64,000 bases of DNA from Tupaia tana (GCA_026018925.1 JAKSZU010000025.1:21307391-21371390); one strand, 5' to 3'; positions 45,441 through 57,632 are shown, counted from the first letter of the stretch. Notes: generated by a model from the letters alone, not told the origin. Numbers and translations are program-made.

Positions 45441-47529
45441 CACAGTGTTTTGCAAAGTTTTTTCCTCCACTGGAGGGTAGGTTAAATAGAGACATAGGGA
45501 GTTGGAAAAGATGAGGGGCACTGATGTCATGTTGTTTATTGGCTGAGTTCAGGGGAAGTTCACTGAGCTCCAGTAGCACTCACAGAGTGACTTTCTCCTT
45601 GGAGCTCACAGTGTGTAGAGCTGTGGTTAGCTGCATCTAGCCAAGGCCATACTAGTCAAACCCAGACCAACTGAGTGGAGCTAGCTAACTGGGAAAGTGC
45701 TCCCTTTCTCTTAAAGGAACTGCAAACAGTAGTGGCTCATTGCCAAAGCAAACCTTCACACATGCATGTTACATGCAATGGCATAAACCAGTCAAGTCAT
45801 AATTACATAACACGTGTGCAAGCGCAGTACAAGTAACAATGTAAGTTGTTCACCCTGTGACCTTCAAACACAGTATAGAAAGTGAAGGAGCCAGACTAAA
45901 CCATCCTGCCTCTATTTCCTTTTTATGCAGAATTTTTGGAAAATAAACTTGCAATTTGAAAGTAGTTTGTGTTTACCAGGAAGTCAAATAATAACCACTA
46001 GCTTATGCCGTAAATCTACAGCTATTTAAAGAGAGCCTGCTGTGGTAAATAGGGAGTTGCCAACTCACAGTTTGGCATGTCCTAAGCACCCTGGGAAAGA
46101 GAGAACATGGCAGGAGAAACAGACTTCACCTAAACTTTCATAATTTCCAGTTTGGTGTCATGAATTGTGTCTCTAGGGTCTTATTCTAAATCTAGCCAAA
46201 AAGCCTCAGTGTTAATTAATTATGCAATTCCGAATTTTTGGCTCACCAAATATCTGTTTAGCCAGACCCACTGGGAAACAATCTATTCATATCAGTCTTC
46301 TAAACACTGAATTGGCTTACCTAATCACCCATTCCATCAGTGAGCCAGTGGTTATTGGCCTGTAAATCAGATTTGGGGACCGGGTGTCACCATCTAAAAT
46401 ATACCTTCATTTCATTTACCTTTTCACCTGCTGCTGTGCTTTGCAAAAATGCACAGGTGCTAGGTCTATAAGCCCTGCTGGAATGGGTGTCAGCAATACC
46501 AAACAAACAGCAAGCAACATCTAAGATATAATTGGAAGAAGTGTTCGCTGTGAAAGATGAGATGAATCATCAGCATTCCACAGCTCACACAGGGCTGAAA
46601 CTTCTCCTAATGAAAGCAGCCCATATAATACACAAGGTTAAGTGTCTCTTGCAAGGGGTAATAATAACTCACCTTGGCCAATTTGTGGAAGAACAGAGTG
46701 AGAGTCATCTATCTGATGATTAAGTCAGCAAACTGGCATGGTTCTTCTATGGACTTTGTCAAGAAATTAGAGGTGACCATATGGCAAAACCAAGTGGCCA
46801 CAGCGACAATCAACACAAAAATATTGTGTTCAAAACATTAGCTACAACTACCTACAGAATACTGACAAATTGTAGTTCTTTCTTTACATCATCTTTTTGA
46901 TAAATACATGGGGTTCACAAAACATAACGGTCTAAAGTTACCTTTTATTTTATTTATACCCCAATCTGGTATTTTTCCAGGTCTCTATAACTGATTAATA
47001 ATTGTGTAAAATAGTTTTAAATGTTTTAAAGCTTTCTCTTCCATTGCAAATTTCAGGTTCTTCAAAAGGACAGAGACAACCATTTCAATTCATTGACTTA
47101 TTTATAAGATTTACTCACTTTTTGTTGTTAGTTTTAGCTTCCTAGAGATAAGTCCCTATGATATGGTGATTTTTGCATTTAAAAAATTATTCATTTATTT
47201 CTTCCATGAACACGTCAGGTGTGCTAAACTAAATAACTATAGAATAAAATAGCTACAGAATTCCAGAACTCCAATAAAGGTGACCCAGAAATAACCCAAG
47301 TTAGAAGGAGTAGGTAGCATGGTCATTTTATCAGTAGTTATCTTCATCTCAGTAGGACAGAGGTTGTGTCCCTAAGGGCATAATGATATCCACAGGCAAA
47401 ATAGAAACAGGTTATATAAAATGCAAAGTTTAAATGTGAAAGTAAAAATTAGTGTATTATTAAATTTATGTACAGTGAATGGATGAGGGGAAAAATACTG
47501 GACATTATTGGGACCTCAGGAAAATTCCT
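45441..47529. other. 2-kb low-repeat block
   Basis: No recognised transposon. 46,000-46,760 is compositionally balanced and rich in short AT-core sites (TTAATTAATTATGC at 46,213). No exon or splice-bounded frame seen. Confidence 0.5.
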
Positions 47530-47544
47530 AAGAAATGAGGCATT

Positions 47545-47818
47545 GGGAACCAGCAGTTAGTGTAATGGCTATGTCGCTGGACTCTCACGTAGTCGACCGT
47601 GGTTCACGTCCCGGACCCGGTGGCTTAAAACTCACGCCAGGCATGTGTGCGTGCGTGCCCAAGATCCCGAGAGGAGAACGGAGGAGAAGGGATTGCGGCG
47701 TCACCATCCCCCCTGGGGGGTGATTTCTCGCTTTGTGTCTTTCTGTCTCTGTCTGTCTGTCTGGCAAGTGCACACGCCCTATCGCGAAAAAACCTCTCCA
47801 AAAAAAAAAAAAAAAAAA
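47545..47818 (+). mobile_element. SINE-A copy with 15-bp TSD
   Basis: Complete. Exact duplication AAGAAATGAGGCATT (47,530-47,544; 47,819-47,833), with a poly(A) of about 20 nt. Confidence 0.96.
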
Positions 47819-47833
47819 AAGAAATGAGGCATT

Positions 47834-48340
47834 ACATTTACATTGAGGGATCAGGATGAATTTTGTTTTTTGTGTTAGTGATGATCTGGTCACTTATCAC
47901 ATACCGGCAATTTTTGTTTGATTCTCTCAGAACTGTCATTTTTCTTTAAATTTATTTATGTACCTTGTAATTGCATCTTGACTGGACACAATGAATAGTC
48001 ACATCTGACCTTCTGTATTGTGAAAACTGAAGAAAAAATATAGAACATGCCTACATGGCTTCTAAAGTAAATAGTCACGCAAAAGGTCATCATTAATGAT
48101 GATCAGTTGTTTAAAAATGGAGATTGCACAGTAAACTATCTTAATTGTCAAAATTCTTGTCCACTCAATCCCTCATCAAGGTACTCCCTGAAGGATACCT
48201 CACACAACTGTTTCCCGAAGAAGTTGTCTTTCCACTTCCCAAAAGATGTTTTAGGAATCTCCTAAAACCTTCATCATCCATGCTATAAATTTAAGCCTAA
48301 CTTTTTAATATTCTAATAATCACAAGTTTTCCTCACATCT
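47834..48340. other. Unique sequence
   Basis: No recognised feature. Confidence 0.4.
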
Positions 48341-48391
48341 TATTTATTTATTTTATTATCTCTTTTTTAGAATTGCCTTAGGGTGTGTGTT

Positions 48392-48430
<39 letters not shown>

Positions 48431-48627
48431 CAGAGACACTGAGAGAGAAACTAAGAAATCACCCCCCACCATGAGGGCTGGCCACACCACAATCCTGTCT
48501 CCTCCTGGGACTTGGGCACACATGTATATGAATCCAGTATGAGTTTCAAGCCACCAGGCCCAGGACATGAACCATAGTCAGCTATGGGGGAGTCCAGAGA
48601 CGTAACTGCTATGGCATCTGCTAGCCC
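48341..48627 (-). mobile_element. SINE-C copy with (GA)n expansion
   Basis: Complement of GCATCTGCTAGCCC (head) through a TTGCCTTAGGGTGTGTG-like tail. The pyrimidine-rich block is expanded to about 15 GA/CT units (48,396-48,424). A short ATTTTATTA repeat flanks it. Confidence 0.82.
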
Positions 48628-49639
48628 TTCCATGCATTTTATTAACACTAAAGGCTTTTAAATCATAAAATCCAAGTCAGCGATAATACTGGTTCCATTT
48701 CACCAAGGAGGCCCTAGGGATGATAGAATAGAATTAGGATAAATGTATGGGCTCATTCAATCCCAGCAGCTGGTTCATGGTTCAGGCTTGTCTTACCAGT
48801 TCCTCTCATTTCTAACCAATGCCACTCTTGACTGTTCAATCACCATCCAAGTTGCCTATACTTCCAGAAACTTTGACATTCACATACTGGTCACTTTATC
48901 ATTTGTTTATTGTTATTATTATCTGGCAATATGAAAAAATGCATCGGTGGTCCAAATGAGAGTGAGAGTGCAAGGATGTGAATTTATATTTAAAAATTAG
49001 ACAATATATATCATTCAATACCTTAATTTTTCCATACTGCCTTTGTCATAATTCAGCATAACCTGTAACTTTTATACTATTATAGAATTCCAAATTCTGC
49101 CCATAATCTTCTTGACTTTCAAAACTCTATTGCCTGATTGCATTCTCTATTTCTCACTCTTAGTGTGTTATATAGCTTCTTAGTGAATTTATACAACAAA
49201 CATTCAGTATCCACAAAGACATATTTGGAGGTCTTTGTATATTTGCTTGAGCTCTGAATTCTCTTTCAAATCTTATTTCTGTCTAGTAGTGTGTAACCTG
49301 ATCATATTACACCTTAAGTTTTTCCAAATTTCACTAGCATTTTCTAATTTGATGAGAAAATTTTGGCACAGCTGGGCTGTACTTAAAATATTTTACCTAA
49401 TTACTGTTTCTTAATGTCATAGCATCAACACGAAGGTCTCATTTTCTTCTAATATCTTAGCCCTTATAACTTTCTTCTAGTTTATAACGAAGGAAAAATC
49501 TAAACTTTGGCTTAGAAGAACCACCCTTTTAGATCTTTGCTTTTAATTATTATCTCCATTAATTTTCTTTTGTTCTTACTTGTGAGTGTATTTATTTGCT
49601 TGGGTAGACCATTTCACAACATCATTTCTTTTCCTTTTG
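48628..49639. other. Unique AT-rich sequence
   Basis: No recognised feature. Confidence 0.4.
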
Positions 49640-50105
49640 CTTGTTTTTATATTCCATTTATTTTGTGAGACATAAAAGCAGTGAAGGTTCTTAACGAGAA
49701 TAGGACAGTGTGGAATGGGGGGGATGAGGAGAAGAGGATAGAGAAAGATAGCAAGAGAACAATAGAGAGGTAAGACATTAGTGAGAAACAGATATGGCTT
49801 ATTACCTGTTGGTGATGACATGTATAGTATTCTCAACTGGATTGGTCTGAGAAGTATTTCATGATGGGTAAAGTCTTTTTACATGCAAAATGACAAATAG
49901 TGATTGACTGTTTTAAAAAATAATTATAATAATAATAATAATGATTGGAAAAAAACATAGAAAAGATATTGAATGATGAAGTGGGGAGATTAATGTCTCT
50001 GTATTGACTGACATGCATGGCATTCCCTTTTGAAAAAGCAATGTAATACACTGTAAAATTATATGTAACCCAATGTAATATAAAGAAGATTATGATGATA
50101 ATAAA
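49640..50105 (+). mobile_element. L1 3'UTR fragment, best copy of the shared family
   Basis: A G-rich purine tract (49,715-49,760) is followed by TTACCTGTTGGTGATGACAT, TCTCAACTGGATTGG, GAGAAGTATTTCATG, an AAT-repeat spacer, ATTGACTGACATGCATGGCA and an A-rich end. Matches to the 3'UTR of the L1 at 30.7 kb place the family. Confidence 0.72.
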
Positions 50106-50165
50106 AAATACTTTTTTAGATGGAATAATTAATAAGGTCAATGAAAATTTGGGTAACAAATGTTG

Positions 50166-50430
50166 GTTTCTGATGTGACACAGCACCAATGCACTCCTCT
50201 GTGAGACTCACCCTCATGTGGAGGTTGCCGGTTCACATCTGGAGAATTCCCTGAACGGCCAGCATATACATGCATGCCCCTGACCCAGGACTGGCTGAGT
50301 CTAGTGGTGGATCACAGCATGAAGATGTTGTTGGGTGTGCCTCTATGCCTGCCTGCCTGCCTGTCTTTCTATATGTCTCTCTCCTCCTCCCTCCCTCTTT
50401 CTGGAAAAACAAACAAATAAATAAATGTGG
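50166..50430 (+). mobile_element. SINE-E copy
   Basis: ATGTGACACAGCACCAATGC head, GTTGCCGGTTCACATC (box B-like), GACTGGCTGAGTCTAGTGG, ATCACAGCATGAAGATG, TGCCTGCC/CTCC-rich block, GAAAAACAAACAAATAAATA end. Best-preserved E copy. Confidence 0.6.
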
Positions 50431-50884
50431 ACTTTTTAAAGGGATCCTACAGGTAGGTAAGACAACTCTTATTCTATCTCCAGAAATAAATTTAATCCTC
50501 TCCACATCCTGTGTGTGACAAGACTCTCTTGAGCTCATGTAGGTCACGGAAATGGGCAAAAAATTAGCAGGTGCAGGGAAAGCTATACTACTGCACTGTC
50601 TATCCAAATGGGAGACTAGGGCTGTCATTGAGTTTGCAGTTTTATTTTCAAAGGAGTAAAGCTTCCTGTAATAAATATAATAGTCTTTTCTTTCTTTTTA
50701 TATTGCTGAATTTAGACTGAAAGTAATACTAAAAGTTTTTTGGCTAGCGTCTGCTTATATCTGAAAAACCAAATATCTTATCCTAAATATATAAATATCA
50801 CAATAAGGAAATACTATATTCATGCAATAACTCAAAAATTCTTTAAGATAAATATACAAAATGTCATTTTTGCAAATTATTTCC
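50431..50884. other. Unique sequence
   Basis: No recognised feature. Confidence 0.4.
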
Positions 50885-50909
50885 AGATAGATAGATAGAT
50901 AGATAGATG
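50885..50909. repeat. (GATA)n microsatellite
   Basis: About six GATA units. Confidence 0.96.
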
Positions 50910-50993
50910 ATATGTAATGACATTGAAAAATTATCACACATCTTCAACACATAACCAACTGTTCTATCTGTTTTTTTTAAAATAAGTATTATT

Positions 50994-51106
50994 GGGGCTG
51001 GCAGGTGGCATGGTGGTTAAGGACGCTGGACTCCCACATGGCGGACCACCAATCAAATCCTGGACCTGGCGGCTTGCTTTCTCTCTCCCTCTCCCTCTCC
51101 CTCTCC

Positions 51107-51160
<54 letters not shown>

Positions 51161-51215
51161 CTGTGTGTTCTTCTCTGGTCAAATTAAAATAAGTAAATAA
51201 AATTATCTTAAAAAT
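50994..51215 (+). mobile_element. SINE-B copy with expanded CT block
   Basis: GGGGCTGGCAGGTGGCATGG head and GGCGGCTTGCTTTCTC. Then (CTCCCT)n and a 45-nt (CT)n run (51,085-51,158), then CTGGTCAAATTAAAATAA. The family-typical pyrimidine block has become a microsatellite. Confidence 0.93.
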
Positions 51216-51249
51216 ATTATTTTTTTATTTATCATTATCATTAATCTTC

Positions 51250-51285
51250 AGTTTGCCACAGGGCACATGCACTCACCAGAGAGAT
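51250..51285 (-). mobile_element. SINE-C tail fragment
   Basis: GCCACAGGGCACATGCACTC with CACCAGAGAGA is only the 3' tail of a minus-strand SINE-C, cut by the next element. Confidence 0.5.
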
Positions 51286-51302
51286 GCAAATATACACGCA
51301 TA

Positions 51303-51555
51303 TTGTTTTTTGAGAGATTTTTGTTTTAGGGTGCATGTGTTCACTAGAAAGACAGAGAGACAGAAAGCGAGATATCACTCTCCCAGGGGTGATGACCATG
51401 CTGCAATCCCTTCTCCTCCATGCTGCCCTCAGGATCTTGGACATGCACTCACATGTGTCTGGCATGAATTTTAAGCTGCAGGGTCTGGGACTTGAACCGC
51501 AATTGACTATGTGGGAGCCCAGCAATGTAACCAATATGCCATCTGCTAGTCCCAA
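51303..51555 (-). mobile_element. SINE-A copy, old
   Basis: Complement of CATCTGCTAGTCCC (head) to GAGAGATTTTTGTTTTAGGG (tail). CpGs decayed. Confidence 0.86.
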
Positions 51556-53373
51556 AACAGTAATATATTAACTGTTTATATTTAATGATTCTAGAAAATA
51601 AAGCTTACCACACAGACTCCTCAATGATTTAATTTTATTATGACAATCTTGCTATACCAGTATTGAGGAGAAAAACCTTTAAAATATTTTTCATTGTTTA
51701 GTAATATTATCAATAAGAGATAGCCCTTTTGCTTTCTCCTGCTTTCAAAGCACTCTATAATTTGACTCAAACCAACTTACCAGCAACACATATGTAACTT
51801 CGCTTTAACCCCTCATTCTATGTTATAGACCAAGTTCTCTACACACGACCTTAACTATTGGCTTCATGACAATGTGTTCATTGAAGAAATAATATTACAT
51901 TCTTTTTGGTAGGTTCTTTCTGGCAGCATCTACAACCCGTGTAAAATAATAAAGTTGCTCATTTCCAAAATTATATAATCCCGTCAACTGCCCTCCAAAT
52001 GAAACAGTAGATTTATAAATATAATGCATTGATATTCTTTTAAAAATATGTTCTAGGATAAAATTTGCAAAAACAATGAAAATTACATGTATTCATAAAG
52101 TATAATTTAAGTCTTGTTTCACTAAGAAACTGAAATTTCAGATGAAACTGTGGAGTCTGTATTTAGTCACCTTATAGTATGACTAGCTTTCATTTCTATC
52201 AGTATAACATTTCAGAGCCATTGACAAAGTAAGGAACTAATTATTCCAAAGACACTATGACTTTCAGTGATGGGTTCTTTAGATGTTTTGAAAAAAGGTA
52301 AAAGTAATCTGTGGGGTGCTCTTTATTGCTTAATTATTTGAATATTCTTTGGGGGATGCTTTATCAATGCACTTATTGAAAACTCCCACTTACTTTTCCT
52401 GTCATTCCATTTCTGTGTGCTCATGTGAAAGTTCTTATTAAAACTAATTTGTTTTCTGTACTGACAATCATGTTGAAAAGTCAGCAGGAAATATAAATCA
52501 TCCAATTATTCCTATTGAGGAAACAGCATGAAAGTGTTGATAGATTTAGAACGATGATTTGTGTAGCTCCTCAGTACCATGCAGTTGAGGGCTTTGATGG
52601 CTTGATTCCGATTTGAGTCTGCTACACTTCCCTTTGTGCTGGAGGAGATTATTTATCCCACACACTCCAGAATGTACAGGATGATGGGTGGAAAATACAG
52701 GAGGAAAAAAATGAAGATAAATGATGGTGTGGGCCTTTCAGAGGGAAAGCATCTGCTGGTGAAATAGATGAGGTTTATCAATCTGGAGTAATTATCAATG
52801 CCTTTTCAAAATCAATGTCAATGAAGTCACTTTCTGTGTCAGAATTTCCCCTAATCGGATTTATTAGAGATGTTAGAGTACACAAAATAATGATCATCTC
52901 CTTAATTGAAACAGCCGGAAACCAAAAACCATACCTCTCCACCCTCTGACACAGACATCAGGGGGAAAAACTGCTCATTAAAAATCTGGGAAAGTGGATA
53001 AAAATTGGTGTCATTCTCTGAAAAGTTAAAAACTCAATGTGGTACACAACTTAGAGACTTTTAATAAAGCACTGTTGAAGGCAGCACAGCTGTTGCTTTG
53101 AAATGCAACATTATTTTCTGTGTTGTCTTAATGTTAGTCTTTGATAATGAATAAAGAAAACAGCCAATTTAAAACTCAGGGATGTCCTTCGAGAACAGAG
53201 AAAGTTGAGTGGCACACTGCGAACAAATTAGAGGAAAGTAAATGTCACCGTAACACTCCAGATGGTTTGGAGAACTTTCTCAATAGATCTATACAAGTCC
53301 CACTGGGAGCAGGGGCTAAGTTGGTCCAAAATTCAAAATTCTGCCAAAGGGGCTGGGCACAAATTTACTTCTT
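51556..53373. other. 1.8-kb low-repeat block
   Basis: No recognised transposon. 52,500-53,160 has balanced composition and several homeodomain-, GATA- and E-box-like words (TAATTATC, CTAATCGGATTTATTAG, CAGCTGTTGC). No exon seen. See findings. Confidence 0.5.
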
Positions 53374-53390
53374 AAACCACTTTATGTTCT

Positions 53391-53589
53391 TTTTATTTTT
53401 TAAAGAATTATTTATTTAATTTTATCTATTAATTCATCTTATTGTAATTTGACCAGAAAGAGACAGAGAGAGAAGAGAGAGAGAGAGAGAGAAAGTGGGA
53501 AAGCAAGCCACCAGGTCCAGGACTTGAACCCTGGTCAGCCATATGGGAGTGTCCAGCGCCTTAGCCACCACTCCAGCTGCTGGTTGCAT
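53391..53589 (-). mobile_element. SINE-B copy with 17-bp TSD
   Basis: Complete minus-strand copy. The flanks repeat AAACCACTTTATGTTCT/AAACCACTTCATGTTCT (53,374-53,390; 53,590-53,606) with one mismatch, so this copy is older than the exact-TSD SINE-A copies. Confidence 0.94.
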
Positions 53590-53606
53590 AAACCACTTCA
53601 TGTTCT

Positions 53607-54204
53607 AGTTTGAGTCAAAGCTCTTGAATATAGACTAAAGAGAGAGACAGAGAGATGCAGAGATACTGCTCACTGACTAAATTCTGATTGAAGGAAAACA
53701 GAGTTGAACTCCAACATAGGTCTTGCTCACATATGGCCCCATTCTCGTCATGCCCCTCTTCTCCACGTAGCAGGCCACAGAACCAAGACACTCTGCCCAC
53801 CCAGAGCTTATATGTCCCCATCTTTCTTGTTCTAAAGGTCCTTGAGTCTTGCAACTGATGTCTACACAGCCATAAACCACCTTCCAGTAATCCACTGGAC
53901 ATCCACCCCAGCTCCATTCTCCCAGGGTACACAATGCAACTGGTAGCCCCATGCTTGCAAGAATGGCTAGGGTATGGTTTTTCTCGAGGGTTGCAGCTGA
54001 AGCTTGGACATGTAGGCTATCATATCTATGTGCAGAAATGAGGAGCAGTCTGAGAAGTGAGGTGGAATCTAAGCCGGGGGTGGGGTCAGCTGTCCTTGCA
54101 TCACTATTTCTGTGTGGAAGTCTGTCTGAACTTGTTCCAGGTTTTGACATTGTAACTGACACGTATTTGTCAGAGTGCGAAGGCAAACAAGAATTAAATA
54201 TATA
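53607..54204. other. GC-richer segment, unidentified
   Basis: Compositionally distinct from its surroundings, with a 182-codon minus-strand open frame (53,677-54,225) that has no motif I recognise. An old LTR or ERV internal fragment is possible. I would not call it a gene. Confidence 0.3.
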
Positions 54205-54693
54205 TTTGCTAGATGGTGTGTGCACTCACCAGAGAGAGACAGACAGGGGCATGGGGAGTGAGAAATCACCCTCCAAAAGGATGGCCATGCCGCAGTCCTT
54301 TCTCCTCCATTCTCCTCTCCTACCTGGAGAGATTTCCAAGCTGCCAAGTTCCAAACTTGAACTGCGGAAACAGTCATGTTGGATGCAGCCTCTTTAGAGA
54401 GGTATTTTTATTTTTTTTTTATTTTATTTTTTTTTTGCTATAGGGCGCGTGCGCTTGCCAGACAGACAGAGAGAGACAGAGAGATAGAAAGCGAGAAATC
54501 ACCCCCCAGGGGGGATGGCCACGCCGCAATCCCTTCTCCTCCATTCTCCTCTCGGGATCCTGGGCACACACGCACACGCGCCCGGCGTGAGTTTAAGCCA
54601 CCGGGTCTGGGACGCGAACCACGGTCGACTACGTGGGAGTCCAGCGACATAGCCATTACGCTAACTGCTGGTCCCATGCCATGAGCTGGCCCC
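54205..54693 (-). mobile_element. SINE-C copy interrupted by SINE-A
   Basis: The tail and middle lie at 54,205-54,396 and the head end (ATGCCATGAGCTGGCCCC complement) at 54,676-54,693, on either side of the SINE-A at 54,397-54,675. Confidence 0.7.
54397..54675 (-). mobile_element. SINE-A copy nested in SINE-C
   Basis: Complete, with many CpGs retained and an A-rich tail (plus-strand T-rich 54,403-54,436). It inserted into the tRNA head of an older SINE-C. Confidence 0.95.
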
Positions 54694-54881
54694 AAACAGA
54701 ATTTTTAATATAGTTGCTTACTTTCATGTAGAACTTCAAAAAACTTAGACTTATTATAGATAGACCCCCATTTATTCTCTGAGTTCTTCTCATATATAAC
54801 ATTGGACTAGTGGATCCCTCCTCCCACATCCATTTCAGGGAAACCTTTCTTTGTGGTTAACGGGATTGTTTACATTAAAAT

Positions 54882-55069
54882 TTTATTTTTAAAAAAGAAT
54901 TATTTAATTGTATTTATCATCATCATTATTATTACTATTTAATTCATCAGGCAGAAACACACAGAAAGAAAGAAGTAAAGTGAGGAAGCAAGCCCCAAAA
55001 TCTGGGGTTTGAATCCTGATCAACCATGTGGAAGTTCAGTGCCTTAACCACCGCACCACCTGCTGGCCC
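54882..55069 (-). mobile_element. SINE-B copy, old
   Basis: Complement of CACCTGCTGGCCC (head) through GAGGAAGCAAGCC and an AT-rich tail. Confidence 0.78.
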
Positions 55070-56855
55070 ATAAACTTTATTCTTAAACACAAAAATTTTA
55101 TCATTTTTCTTCAGCTGTGTAACATAAACATTTGGCAAGTAGATACTGTGAAGAAGCTTTTCAACTGGATCTGGTACTTTCTCCCTTCTCTCTCCTTTTT
55201 GCCTCCTTCTCAGTATATCATTCTCTCAGAAGGAGTTTCTTTCTATATCAATGAAGGAATGAGTAGGTCTTGCCCAGTTATGGCCTTCTTTATTGTATTT
55301 TCTTCTCAAAAATAATAGAAGATGGAGAATAAGAAAGAGAAGGTGAAGAAGAAAAACAAAATGAGGAAAAATAAGAGAAGAAAATGTATTAACTCTATAA
55401 TTATATGAATAATTCCCTCTATTTTTTTCTAGACTGAACTGCTATTATAAGATACACTAATAATAACCATACATTAAGTCTCCAGTGAGATATCTCTCCT
55501 TGGATTATCTCTGTTCTTTCAATACAGATGTGCTTATTTGTTGAGCTCTTAGTACATTTAGAAATATGTGCTGTATATTTTGGAGGGCATGAGTTTAAAA
55601 ATAATAGGTATGCTTTAAAATTTTATAAGATTGATTTTATCCATTTCCCTATTTTATGACTACTCTCATCATTAAATTTCTTATCTTTGTTTTATAATCC
55701 CAATATATGACGCCTTATCTCCTTTTGCATTTATATCCAAACAAATGTCAAAGTCTATTTCATCTTTCTTTCTCACATTTATTTTACATATAAGTGCCTT
55801 TTTCTTCTTTTTTATCCAAAATACTTCTTCAACAATATGTTTATTGAGATTGCAGCCTATCTCTTCCCTTTTTATATGTCAACAAATGCTTATTAACATT
55901 TCCTCAAATGTCATTTTCAAACAGACTTTTAGAAGATGTTTATTCCTGTTTACCACCCATTCCTGCTTGACCGCAACTGTTCTCAGCTAAAAACAGACCT
56001 GACCACTGCAGGGAGACTCCTCAGTCAAGTGAAGAATCAGTTATGTTTTACTTACTTTTGTATTTATTTCATTTTATTTTGTTTTCCTTGCCAGAGACCC
56101 CTTAGTTAACCATACTATATGTCTGAATGCTCTTTTATTTTTAAAGCTATTTTTTTGGTCTATTCATATCCTGCCAACTTTCTCATCATCAAAGGATAGA
56201 TCAAACTAATTAGAATCTTTTTACCTGGGGGACTACAGTCTCATGTTCAGGCTTTACAATCTAGTTGGATTCATGAGCCCTCAGAACTCACCATCAGTGT
56301 CTGGTTCCTCTCATGAATAACTGGAATCATGTGTTGTCTAATTTCCTGATGTTCCAACTGCCTAAAATGCAAATTGCTTGGGTATATTTATAATAATCTT
56401 TGTCATAGTTTGGGTTCTTTGGAAATAGAGCTGTATGGGGTATAAGATGTTTACGATGGACCAACAGCTATGAAAGGCAGAGAAAGAAAACAGAATTCTT
56501 GACAATCAGAGTTTTTTTTTTTTTTTCAGCAAAACTGAACAGTTAAACTTTCACACCAAGATTCCCCCCATCACCTGAGATAAATTATCCTGTGTGGCAC
56601 TACTTATATTAATACAGATGGTGTCACAGTTCAAATCATCCTGAAAGATGAACAAGAAATTGGCAATGGAAAAAGACTTGTAGAATAAAGTAATCTTTAT
56701 AAACATGAAATAAAGAAAGTCTGACATAATTGAAAAGTAGAAAATGATTGAATGTTGGTGATATATAATGCATAATAATGAAATGTGATCAGAAAGGTTA
56801 AAGAGTTAACAAAATCTAAACCGATGATACAAAACACGTACCAACCTTTAGCTCT
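55070..56855. other. Unique AT-rich stretch
   Basis: No recognised repeat or exon. 56,103-56,160 is the source-like match of a segment found again inside SINE DNA at 57,633-57,693 (see findings). 56,400-56,560 is faintly LTR-like. Confidence 0.4.
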
Positions 56856-56910
56856 GTGTTAGACACTGTTTAAAGGGCCTCGCATGCATTAATTCAGGGA
56901 AGTATTACTT
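56856..56910 (+). mobile_element. MIR fragment
   Basis: TGTGTTAGACACTGTTTAAA and CATGCATTAATTCAGG match the MIR 5' core. Short. Confidence 0.45.
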
Positions 56911-57140
56911 CAGGAATAATGTGATAATGTATGACAATCATTTCCTTCTGGGCAGGAATGTCTCCAAATGGTAGACTCTTGTATGTATTAAATATTTGGA
57001 ACATTGATGAAAGAAATAAAAGAGCAGAAATGTGAATAAATACATACAACAGTCTGTCCCTCCGTGTGTTTCTAAACTCGTGTTTGATTGTTCTGTGAAA
57101 CATTTTAACGTAACTGAATACTCAAAAATGGTATTTAAAA
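56911..57140. other. Unique sequence
   Basis: No recognised feature. Confidence 0.4.
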
Positions 57141-57151
57141 GCAGTGAAGGG

Positions 57152-57420
57152 GGGACCAGCAGCTAGTGCGATGGCTATGTCGCTGGACTCCCACGTAGTC
57201 GACCGCGGTTCGAGTCCCGGACCAGGTGACTTAAACTCACCCCAGGCACGTGTGTGTGCGTGCCCAAGATCCCGAGAGGAGAAAGGAGGAGAAGGGATTG
57301 TGGCGTGGCCATCCCCCCTGGGAGATGATTTCTCGCTTCCTGTCTCTATGTCTCTCTCTATCTTTCCGGCGAGCGCAAGCGCCCTATAGCAAAAATAAAT
57401 AAATAAATAAATAAATAAAT
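57152..57420 (+). mobile_element. SINE-A copy with AAAT tail and TSD
   Basis: Complete, CpG-rich. TSD GCAGTGAAGGGG (57,141-57,152 and 57,421-57,432; it overlaps the first G). Tail is (AAAT)n. Confidence 0.94.
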
Positions 57421-57436
57421 GCAGTGAAGGGGCGGG

Positions 57437-57630
57437 GGGCAGCAGGTGGCATAATGGTTATCTCACTAGACTTCCACATGGCCAACCATGGTTCAAGTCT
57501 GAATCTGGTGGCTTGAAGCTCACACCAGGTTCATGTGCATTCATGCCTAAGATCCTAAGAACGGAACAGAAGGGATTGAGGCATGGCCATTCCCTGTAGG
57601 AAATTCTCAATTCCCTTCCCTTCCCTTCCC
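57437..57630 (+). mobile_element. SINE-C copy, 3' end replaced
   Basis: GGGGGGCAGCAGGTGGC head through GGCATGGCCATTCCC, then it dissolves into TTCCC repeats (57,610-57,630) where the copied segment begins. Confidence 0.7.
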
Positions 57631-57632
57631 CA

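Noticed and set aside
53677-54225. 182-codon minus-strand frame
   Set aside because: No motif, no homology I recognise, no splice or promoter context; composition suggests old repeat DNA.
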